Source: Macrosoma leucophasiata (Eukaryota; Arthropoda; Insecta; Lepidoptera; Hedylidae). Taken from it: 64,000 bases of DNA. Below, piece by piece: positions 9,701 through 21,700 of this stretch. Location: the NCBI GenBank assembly GCA_036365455.1, contig JAWQUS010000022.1, forward strand, positions 310,001-374,000. The letters are read 5' to 3'. The notes below the pieces were generated by a model. It saw only the letters and a list, made by a program, of their open reading frames with translations. It made no database searches and was not told the origin of the DNA. The position numbers and the translations under genes were made by a program. Within the stretch, counting starts at the first letter, position 1, and every line of letters begins with the position of its first letter.

Positions 9701-12700
9701 CTCCACAAGACTAAACAATAATTTTGTGAAATGAATGTGCATTGTACTTGATATTGTAAAACATAGGTTATAAGTGTCATATTGTGAAAATAGTTTTAAG
9801 GAACATGTTTTGAAAAGACCCTACTGAGTTTTGTTTTGGCAGGTTTTTTCTCAGTAATGTGGGCTTTGGAACTCTGCCAGTGAATGACAAAGAATGTCCC
9901 ATATTTTTTTGTTTAGTCTTATCTTGCCGTTTGTAAAAGAGAGTATGGAGCATTCTGTTGATACCTATTTTTATTATTAAGTATTTTTGGACCATTATTT
10001 ATTTTATTTTTGTTTACTTTGACATATTAATCAACGTATCAGTTGTTATTCGCTTTAATTTTTTTTTTTTATGTAGTCGCAGTGGCAAACAAGCATGCAG
10101 TTCACATTGATGTTAAGTGATGACTGCAGCCTATAGACATCCACACAAAGACCACGATCAAAATGCAGATGCGTTACCACTCCTGAGGCCTAAGGTGTTA
10201 TGCCTCTGTGCCGGAAATTACAGGGCCATACATTACCACCTGACCGGAACACGATAGTGCTGAACACTACCATATAGCGGCAAGTATATTAGGTAATGCG
10301 GTGGTGCCTACGCCCGCGAGCTCCGTCACTGAAGCTCTACCACCAGTAAAAAGTGTGTTTAGTCTTATCTTGCCGTTTGTAAAAGAGAGTATGGAGCATT
10401 CTGTTGATACCTATTTTTATTATTAAGTATTTTTGGACCATTATTTATTTTATTTTTGCTTACTTTGACATATTAATCAACGTATCAGTTGTTATTCGCT
10501 TTAATTTTATATTTGCAATTTGACCTATCACAAGCAAATTCTATTATTTCCAAGTGATTAAATGAATTTTTGAGTTTGAGTTTGACTAACGAACAGCAAT
10601 TGATTTTTATATATACAACATGTAACGGGATAAATGAACACTCTCTAACACCCCGATTAGGAAATCGAGTTATAATCATAATGCATGAACTGAAATTACC
10701 TGTTTATGTATTTAATATTTTTTATTTAAGAAATAAGTTATCCTCAAGATGTACGAATAGTATGCACACCCTATGCATACTTACCCTATCTCTACCTACG
10801 GTTGCACATAAAACACGAACCTTCTCACACACGTACACTCTCGCAATGTGATGTAGCGTAACCTGCGTACCCTTATTCAACACTCGCTAGTAATAACACT
10901 AATTTGCACTATTTTTTTTCTAAATTATTATTTATAATAAATAGCACGTCTCAACGAGTTCGAATCTTGTGCAGACTATTATTGCATTTTATTTTGGATA
11001 GACGTAAGTCTCATTTTCTTTTGTATTGACTTTTCACCAAATGGGTGACCATGATTTCCTTAATTGTAATTAATTTTGGGACAAAATATTACCTATATCA
11101 AAAATGCCTGAAATCAATTGGGTTACCGATTCTGAAGAAACTAGCTTCGGGTTGTACATTTAATCCTGTTACATACGTATAAGTAAATTAGGACTACCCT
11201 GCCTCTTTATCGCCTGTTCCGGGCTCTCGCTCGCACGCTAGGCTCGAGCGGAACGTGACACATATTCGTGCATGCAGCCGGCGATCATCAAGACGCTATC
11301 ACATCAAAACTTACAAAATATAGTATAGTTACCTGAAGTTCAACTCCAACTCTTGGTAGGATTTCTCCAAAAGTTTCGGCTTCAAACGCATGCAGACTAA
11401 ACTGAAATAATATAATATCTATAGTCAATATTAATCTTCAAGTAATAATATCGAAGCGCACATGGCCCGGCGGCTGGTGTGGATCGTAAGCGATCTGCTC
11501 GGTTAAGCACTACGGGCGCGGTCGGGTAGTGTGATGGGTGACCGCTAGTGGCAAATTAAATGCGCGTTTCCGTGCTTCGGAGGGCACGTTAAGCCGTCGG
11601 CCCCGGTTGCTATCGATGGATAGCAGTCGTTAAACCTTGTCGGAGGCCTTATGGGCGGTTTGAAAACATCCGACAGCGGGTTGGCCACTAACCCACCCAC
11701 CTCCACCAATCCGCATTGGAGCAGTGTGGAGGAGTAAGCTCCAGGCCTCCCCCCAAAAAGGGGAGAGTCTCGTGCCCAGCAGTGGGACGTATAATGGGTT
11801 GCCATAATTAATTATTATTATTAATAATATTAACAAAGGATTATGGTAAGATTGTACAAAAAAAAAAGAAAAGAGATATTTATGTGCGGTGTGATTGTGA
11901 TGGTAAATAAATAAAATACGCTAACACTCACAGCCCCACAGTAGGTTTAAACCTGTGTCGTGGGTGCCGTTGTACACATACAACACATACACAAATACCC
12001 AGACGCGAAACAAACTGCTCCTTATCCTTGTCGAGCAGTATCCGCAGGTCGCGCAGCTCGAGAGGCAACCCGCGATCACCTAGAACCCGTAGCGCCCAGC
12101 GCATCACTTACTGCTTGTGCTCCTTCTCCCTGTCGAGCAGTATCCGCAGGTCGCGCAGCTCGAGAGGCAACCCGCGATCACCTAGAACCCGTAGCGCCCA
12201 GCGCATCACTTACTGCTTGTGCTCCTTCTCCCTGTCGAGCAGTATCCGCAGGTCGCGCAGCTCGAGAGGCAACCCGCGATCACCTAGAAGCCATAGCGCC
12301 CAGCGCATCACTTACTGCTTGTGCTCCTTCTCCCTGTCGAGCAGTATCCGCAGGTCACGTAGCTCGAGCAGGAACTCGCGGTCCATCTCCGTGTCGTAGT
12401 ACTCCGGGCCGGTGCAGCTGTAGGTCCAGCCGGACATTATCGCCTGGCAACACCGGTCAAGTGTCAGTAGAGCAGAGGTTTCTCAGTAATGTGGGCTTTG
12501 GAACTCTGCCAGTGAATGACAAAGAGTGTCCCATATTTTTTGTTTAGTCTTATCTTGCCGTTTGTAAAAGAAAGTATGGAACATTCTGTTGATACCTATT
12601 TTTATGATTAAGTAGTTTTGGACCATTATTTATTTTATTTTGTTTACTTTGACATATTAATCAACGTATCAGTTGTTATTCGCTTTAATTTTATATTTGT

Positions 12701-15700
12701 AATTTGACCTATCACAAGCAAATTCTATTATTTCCAAGTGATTAAATGAATTTTTGAGTTTGAGTTGAGTTTTTGGTCTGGGCGTCGCAGGCTCTTAGAA
12801 TATATCATTCACACAAGGCCTCTTTCTTACATCTTCATTACGAACGCGATCGGTGCGTGATACACAGCAAATCTTGCGCAAAGATCTCATCTCGACCGCG
12901 TTTAACTTACTTTCATGCTCTTTCCTGCATACCCAGCTCTCGCTTCCATATAAAAGCGTTGGAGCAAGTACAGCATTATGTGACTAGCCGTATATAATGC
13001 TGTACTTACTCAAACGCTTTTAGGCCCGCTGGCTGAGATGTTTCGATTCTAGCAGCTTACCCAACGCTCGATTCACGCAATTCCCTGCAAGCACTCTTCT
13101 TTCTATGTCACTGGTATAAATATAAATATACTTATATCGGTAGGAGGGCCTTCTTCTCCAGTCCGGATATCTAGGTAGTATTGTGGGCGTCTTTCCTTAA
13201 ACCGATATGTTACTCGTGTTTGTGGGCTTCCGTAGGTGGGTACTCGAGCGGATGATGAAATAAAGCACAGGTTGGCAGAAGAAGTCGTATGTTGCCAAAG
13301 ATCCGCCCATTCGATTACTTCCTGAAGGGAAGAACAGGCAAGAAACCCTTCGAACCGGGAAACCATATTTATCAGGATACGATACTACTACTATCACAAG
13401 TTCAGGACTACCCACTTTATATCAATTTAATATTTTTTTATTCACTGTTCTAACTGGCAGCATAACTGCTCTACAATAATTCGATTCAACTGTGTGACTG
13501 TGCCTGACTTCATGAACTGTTTCCCAGCCTTTATAAACCCGATATCGGCAAGCAACTATCCCCTCTAAGGTAACAAACACTTTACTGGTGGTAGAGCTTC
13601 AGTGACGGAGCTCGCGGGCGTAGTCACCACCGCATTACCTAATATACTTGCCGCTAAATGGTAGTGTTCAGCACTATCGTGTTCCGGTCAGGTGGTAATG
13701 TATGGCCCTGTAATTTCCGGCACAGAGGCATAACACCTTAGGCCTCAGGAGTGGTAACGCATCTGCATTTTGACCTTGGTCTTCATGTGGGTATCTATAG
13801 GCTGCAGTCATCACTTAACATGAATGTGAACTGCATGCTTTATTGCCACGCCCATTACATAAAAAAAAATCCAAGTACCTAAGCCGACCGTGGCGCCACC
13901 TAGCATTCTCTATTAAACAATCCACCCCAGTCACAATTAGGTTACGTCACCGACAACCTAGATGGCGCTAGTAGTCACATTTAGGTTACTTTCCGATATA
14001 TATATTTATTTTACATCTTTCGAAACAAACAGCTGTGAAGTGCCAAATTCGATACTACTCGATAAAATGTTTATGAAGATGTGACGTCACGCGTTGTCCT
14101 GTGTGTTGGGTGTCACGTGATCAACTTTTGCATTATAAGTATTAAATGCATGAAAATATTATTTATTCTTATTTATTTAACCCTTTAGCTTGATTTTCGT
14201 AATGTTAAAATATTATTCAAATACGATCAACAATTGGTGTTAAGTTTTTACATTTCTATAATTTTTTATAATATATGCATTAAATATGCCAGGGACGTTC
14301 ACATTATCTGTATAATATTCTACTTTAATTTCCATTTGTATTAGATTTAAGGATTTTTGACAAAAAGAGCAACACTCTGAGTTTGTTGGGTAGCGGAGTT
14401 CTTCTCAGTAGTGCCTGCACTTGGAACTCTGCTAAGTGAATGACTATGTTTATGACTATGATTTGATGTATAAAATCGATTAAATTTTAATTTGATTCTA
14501 TGCATTTGAATAAAATTAAAATTTAATTTGTACAAACCCACCATTGTGACGCAATAAATAATGTGAATTTAAAATTCAATTCATTATTATTAATACCTAT
14601 TGAATAATAATTATTATTGTAAGTCATTCGCTATAGGTAGCTTGTAAACATGACATGCAAAAGTGTTTTTGTAGACCAATTTGAAATAAAATATTTGAGT
14701 TTGAGTTTCTGAAATTCATTTTTGAAATTATATACATTCTCTTTTTACCAAATTTAGATCTTCAGTGTATATCGGCGCCGACGCTCAAGCGGTTTTTATA
14801 ATGCGGTCGATATTAAGCGGCGCGCCAGTAGATCGAGTGGACCACCGCCTAAGAAGGTGGTGGAAGATAAAAGCGCTTCATCTTGTTCGTCTGGTCAATC
14901 GTCGATCGAATCTGTGTCGTCGGAGAGCGACAGTGAGCCGACTCCGAAAAAAGTCGACGCATTTCGACCGGCGAGCAGTAGACGTTTCTAGAAATCCAGG
15001 CAACTAACCTGAGCACAGTGGAAGAAATCGTTGAAGGTGAGATACTGCAACTTCCGCTTGCTAGTTTCAAATCTCATACAAGCTATGAACACCACCGCAC
15101 CGTATTTCCTGGAACAATGTACAAAAGAGAAAACATAAAATTAAAAAATAAATATGTATACTTCATTTTAAAGTGTCAACTTCTTCAGTGGCGCCGTGCA
15201 TTTTCTGAAATGGGAATACAATGGCGTCAGGACACGTGACCCTGATCTAAAATGCGTAAGACACGAGACCAGAATTGCATCTACTTTTCCCAATAACAGT
15301 TGTCATGGTGGTGGTGGTGGTGGTGGCGTTGGTAGCATTGGTGACTTTGGTGCTGGTGACGTTACCGTTACCGTTTAGGTCAACGGCGGATGCGTTACCA
15401 CCTGGTATTAGAGCTCGAGTGACGGAGCACGCGGGCGTAGGCACCACCGCATTACATAATATACTTGCCGCCAAATGGTAGTGTTTAGCACTATCGTGTT
15501 CCGGTGAGGTGGTAATATACGGCCCTGTAATTTCCGGCACATAGGCATAAACCCTTAGGCCTCAGGAGTGGCAACGCATCTCTGCATTTTGACCTCTGGT
15601 CATTGTGTAGGTGTCTATAGACAGTCATCACTTATTATCAATGTGAACTGCATGCTTGTTTGCCACTTTTATTACATAAAAAATAACCCTCGGAGACCTA

Positions 15701-18700
15701 CGTTGTTATGTCTCTGTGATAATTATTACGGGGACATACATTACCATCTAACCGGAACACGATAATGCTGAACACTACCATTTGGGGGCAGATAGGTTAG
15801 GTAATGCGGTGGTGCATACGCCCTCGGGACCCTACACTCTAAAAAAAAAGTTAAGCAACTAACTTCTGACTGTTGCTTTTATCTGTTTAGCAACTAACTT
15901 CAGACTGTTGCTTTTATCTGTTTAGCAACTAACTTCAGACTGTCTTTTTTATCTGTTTAGCAATTAACTTCAGACTGTCGTTTTTATCTGTTTAGCAACT
16001 AACTTCAGATTGTTGCTTTTATCTGTTTAGCAACTAACTTCAGACTGTCGCTTTTATCTGTTTAGCAACTAACTTCAGATTGTTGCTTTTATCTGTTTAG
16101 CAACGAACTTCAGACTGTCTTTTTTATCTGTTTAGCAATTAACTTCAGACTGTCGTTTTTATCTATTTAGCAAACTAACTTCAGACTGTCGCTTTTATCT
16201 GTTTAGCAACTAACTTCAGACTGTCTTTTTTATCTGTTTAGCAATTAACTTCAGACTGTCGTTTTTATCTATTTAGCAAACTAACTTCAGACTGTCGCTT
16301 TTATCTGTTTAGCAACTAACTTCAGATTGTTGCTTTTATCTGTTTAGCAACGAACTTCAGACTGTCTTTTTTATCTGTTTAGCAATTAACTTCAGACTGT
16401 CGTTTTTATCTATTTAGCAAACTAACTTCAGACTGTCGCTTTTATCTGTTTAGCAACTAACTTCAGACTGTCTTTTTTATCTGTTTAGCAACTAACTTCA
16501 GATTGTTGCTTTTATCTGTTTAGCAACTAACTTCAGATTGTTGCTTTTATCTGTTTAGCAACTAACTTCAGATTGTTGCTTTTATCTGTTTAGCAACTAA
16601 CTTCAGACTGTCTTTTTTATCTGTTTAGCAACTAACTTCAGATTGTTGCTTTTATCTGTTTAGCAACTAACTTCAGACTGTCTTTTTTATCTGTTTAGCA
16701 ACTAACTTCAGATTGTTGCTTTTATCTGTTTAGCAACTAACTTCAGACTGTCGCTTTTATCTGTTTAGCAACGAACTTCAGACTGTCCTTTTTATCTGTT
16801 TAGCAATTAACTTCAGACTGTCGTTTTTATCTATTTAGCAAACTAACTTCAGACTGTCGCTTTTATCTGTTTAGCAACTAACTTCAGATTGTTGCTTTTA
16901 TCTGTTTAGCAACGAACTTCAGACTGTCTTTTTTATCTGTTTAGCAATTAACTTCAGACTGTCGTTTTTATCTATTTAGCAAACTACCTTCAGACTGTCG
17001 CTTTTATCTGTTTAGCAACTAACTTCAGATTGTTGCTTTTATCTGTTTAGCAACGAACTTCAGACTGTCTTTTTTATCTGTTTAGCAATTAACTTCAGAC
17101 TGTCGTTTTTATCTATTTAGCAAACTAACTTCAGACTGTCGTTTTTATCTATTTAGCAAACTAACTTCAGACTGTCGCTTTCATCTTGCCAAAAGAAGTA
17201 TAATATCAATAAAGACTTACATGGCCAGTGGCTCGGATATAAGAAATGTATTTTTCACATTGGCGACCACGTTGCCAGGCATCTCTTCTACCGCCTTGAA
17301 CACCCGACGCACATTGTCAAACTGCCGCCTACAGCACCGTAGAGGGGCGCCAGAACGTTCGGATACCTGGAGTGGGAGATAAAATGGGAATTGATGAAAA
17401 AGAAATAAACTGTGCGCGCATAGCCCCGCGGCTGGTGTAGATCCCAAGCTATCTATTCGGTCAAGCGATACGAGCACGGTCGGGTGTGTGATGGATGACC
17501 GCTAGTGGCAAATTAAAATGCGCGTTTCCGTGCTTCGGGGGGCACGTTGCTATCGATAGATAGCAATCGTTAAACCTTGTCGGAGCCCTTATGAGAGGTT
17601 TGAAAAACATCCGACAGCGGGTTGGCCACTAACCCGTATCTCCACCAACTCGCATTGGAGTAGCGTGGTGGAGTAAGCTCCAGGCCTCCTCCCAAGAAGG
17701 GAAGAGACTCGTGCTCAGCAGTGGGACATAGGGGCCGTTCAAGTATTACGTGAGCACTATGGGGGGGCGGGGGGTCTTTGCTCTGCTTATTTTGGATGAC
17801 ATGGGGGGTAGGGGAGTCTAGATGATGATTACGTCATCGGTAGTTATTTACTTTTTTACACGAATGGCAACCCTCACATTATCTTTGCTTGAAAACGAAA
17901 CGCTTTTTCGGGGATTCCCGCAAATAATGCATGCGAATTATAACATTATAATTATAATATTAAAAAAAAACAATACATTAATTGAAAAATGTATACGTAA
18001 GCATGGGGGTAGGGGGTAAGAACTTAGCTTACTTTTGCTGACAGGGGGGATGGGGGGGTAAAGAATTGTAATGAATCTGCTTACATAATAATTACTTGAA
18101 CGGCCCCATATCAAGGTTTGCCATTGTAACGGACAGTGTAAACTTATTCTATTCGTAAGTGTAGTGTAAACGGCACTTAACCATACCGTATTATACCTGT
18201 TTTATATTATTTCGCATTAACACATGCTTGTGAAATATATAATAAACAATTATTAAGGGTAAAAAGCGACTTCTTTACGATATTCAATAAACTGAAAAGT
18301 CTATTATATCGGTTGCCTAACTAGCATAGTTGGCAATAGATGGCGCTGCTGCTACCATAAAGCAATGCAATAGATGTGAAGGAAAGATTTGACAAATCGG
18401 GCAGGACTTCAGTAGCTCAATTGGAAGAGCGGCTGGACTAAATTCCCAGTAGGTCGCGAGTTCGAGTCTCGCCTGAAGTCAATTTTTTCTTTCCATTTTT
18501 CTTTAAAAATAAAACCTATTGTATCAAGACGAAGCCAGTCTCGTTGGGACTGGCACTCTGATCGGTCATTAAAACATGTGTAACAGCAACTCTCTTTCTG
18601 TGAAGTTTCCCTCACACCTCAACACTAGATAGTTCTTTTTTTTTTTTTTTGGTATTATGGCATTGCTATTACGCATATTGCCAGTGTCAAGTAAAACGAT

Positions 18701-21700
18701 ATTTCGTATTTATTTAAGCAGTGTAAAAGTTAGTTTATTATAGTCATCAAGTATAATATGTAAGTATCAAATAAATAAGTTATGAAGTACAATATATCAG
18801 TCAAGTGAGTTACAGTCAAGTTATTCGAGTAAAGCGATGGCTACTTTACCAGAACATTTACAATGAAGTTTTGGAGGCAACCTGAAAGGTCGTGTTTTCG
18901 CACTGTTATTCTATTTCACTATACACGAGCACTGTAATAAGCCTATATCAAACAAAATGCCACCAACTTTATTCAATATAACTTAAAAATACACCAAGAA
19001 AATGAAATAAAATAAGAGCACCATACGCCTCTTTCAAGGTTCCCGCCAAAACTCCACTAGATAGTTACAGTATAAACTTACACCATTATTATTATTACAT
19101 GTTCTTTAAAATATTGGCGTGTTTCATAGTAGAGCTAACGATTATATAAATACTAGTAACAAACGCAAGTTGTCTGTGAATACAACTTTTATCGCGTGGG
19201 GAATGTATGAGGTATTCGATTTTGACGTGACAACGTCTTAAATTAGGTTGCGGCTCGGAGTCACTCATGAAAAAGTGTAACGCCCGGTAACGTAACGATG
19301 AGTCACCGAACGAGAGAGAGGCCTGCCGGACCGGCGAATGCCTTTCTACCGAGAAAGAGACGTTGTCACGTAAAATCTTCGCCCGTAAAACCGACTTTAC
19401 AGGCAACCAGTTTTTTGTCTCCCCGAATTCGGAGTATTTTTTTTTTTTTAATGTAATGGTAGTGGCAAACAAGCATGCAATTCTCATTGATGTTAAGTGA
19501 TGACTGCAGCCTATAGACACATACACAAAGACCAAGTTCAAAATGCAGATACCACTCCTGAGGCCTAAGGTGTTATGCCTCTGTGCCGGAAATCACAAGG
19601 CCGTACATTACCACCTGACCGGAACACGATAGTGCTGAACACTACCATTTAGCGGCAAGTATATTAGGTGCGGTGGAGCCTACGCCAGCTCCGTCACTGG
19701 AGCTCTACCACCAGTATCAAACATTATTTATGTATGTATGTATGTATGTATCTTCACGCCAGGTCCCTAACGGGGTAGGCAGAGAGTGTAGAGCGCCAGA
19801 CATCCCGGTCAAAATTTCACATTCCTCAACATTATTTATGTTTGAGGAATATGAAATATTGGCCATGGCAACCCTGCTGATTAAATAAAACAGCTCACGC
19901 ACCTCATCTAAGTCCTTGCGATGACGCGAAGACAACTTTCTGCCCAACAGCTCTCTGATTACCGCGTCATCCAAATCATAGTACCTGAAACAATGATATT
20001 TTATATTATATGTATGTATCTTCACGCTAGGTCCCTAGCGGGGTAGGCAGAGAGTGTGGAGCGATATCCCGGTCCTGACATATCTCCCGTGCCTCATCTA
20101 CCTTCATAATTCTCTTCATACATGCACGCCGATCGTGCATGAAATATAGTAACTTCACGCCTGTAATCCCCGAAGGGGTAGGCAGAGGTAAATGCATGCA
20201 TTCAAGCATTCAAGCATACATGCAAACACCCACGATTCGCCGGTTACGTTTTGGCCCATGTAACAGGTGGAGAGCCTGTTGACATCTCCGGGCACATTAC
20301 CAAAATTCTAGGTACTGGGAAATTTCCAGAAAATGGAAAAATCCCAATAGAACCAGAGATAAAGGCTTTTTCACCATTATCTCTGATAACCCCCTACCCG
20401 GGAATCGAACCCAGGACCTCAGCGTAGTAGTAGTGGCCTGCTACCACTAGGCTACCGAGGCAGTTTAAATATAGTAATATTCAAAAATAATATATTATCT
20501 ATACAAATAAATAAAATTTAAGTGTCTGTTTGCGATATCAAAATAACCGCTTTTTACTAAATGTACATGTGTCTATACACGGTACATATACCAAAACAAC
20601 ACTTTTTATAATTTTTGTGTCTGTCTGTTTGTTGGGGCTAATCTCAGCAACGGCTGAACTGATTTCGACGGAACTTTCACTGGCAGATAGCTTATGTAAT
20701 AAGGAGTAACTTAGGCTTTTATACTAGCTTCGTCCACGACTTCGCCCGGGTAGATACTGAAAAATCATAAATTCTCACGCGGACGAAGTCGCGGGCACAG
20801 CTAGTTAAATAATACATTAAATATATTACAAACTTTGCATTTGCAAGAAAGTTTGCATGTATGGATGGATGTATGTTTGTTACTCTTTCACGTATAAACT
20901 ATTGAATGGATTTTAATGAAACTTAACAATAATATAGCCTGTACATTATTGTACATCAAAATAACTCATAGGCTATAATTTATGAAGATATCGTACATAA
21001 TATACTAAATTCTGCGCAGACGAAGTCGTGGGCGCCAGCTAGTAGATTTATAATTCATTATGATTTATATTTTATACACATAACGGAGTGCCAGGATGAC
21101 GATTCGAGGTTTCCTTTATGTGGTGCGTATCTTTGTCGACACGCGCCTTCATCGTGGGCGTTGTCTTCTAGGAACATGGTAAAATAATAAGGCTGATAAT
21201 TAGTTCTTTCCCTAATTTAAGTATTACAACGCTTAAATCGTGGACTTATAATGAGATTACAATAATATTTTACAATACAGAACAAATAGGTTTTCGAGTG
21301 ACAATATTGTACGACAGGTCCTCAAACAGGCTATAAAAAAAATGGTCTATTTAGACCAAAGATAAAGAAAGGTACTTAACTCACTTCTCAATAAGCATTT
21401 GTTTAGTCGGCTCGTCAATCTGGAATATCATCTGTTCGGACAACTTGGACGGGACCGTCAGCAGCCGTTCGAGGAGCGCGAACGTCCTGAAACGGTATAT
21501 TGTTGTTTTAAGTCATTGCTTAAATGCCTGTCAATGAATCAAGTTACATTTTCGTTTGTCCTTTAAGATATCTTTGGTATTTTGAGGTAAACACTTTTTA
21601 GCATCATTGTGATTTTATTTTTTTTAAAGAAAAATGGAAAGAAAAATTTGATTTCAGGCGAGACTCGAACTCGCGGCCTACTGGGAATCTAGTCCAGCCG

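Noticed and set aside
11500..11546. Genuine 5S rRNA gene
   Set aside because: Only the internal control region is similar; the flanks and length do not fit a 5S gene and the same body recurs as an interspersed repeat.
11960..12547. 195-codon plus-strand frame with a 34-residue repeat
   Set aside because: It is the antisense shadow of the 102-bp tandem repeat over FIBP exon 7; open only because 102 is a multiple of three.
13103..13415. Two overlapping minus-strand frames of 72 and 87 codons
   Set aside because: No splice-site support, no family recognised, and both frames compete over the same sequence.
15018..15239. 73-codon plus-strand frame
   Set aside because: Antisense of FIBP exon 6, which has splice sites and family match on the minus strand.
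19095..19541. 148-codon minus-strand frame
   Set aside because: Runs partly into the T-rich end of a Metulj-like SINE; no domain and no splice context.
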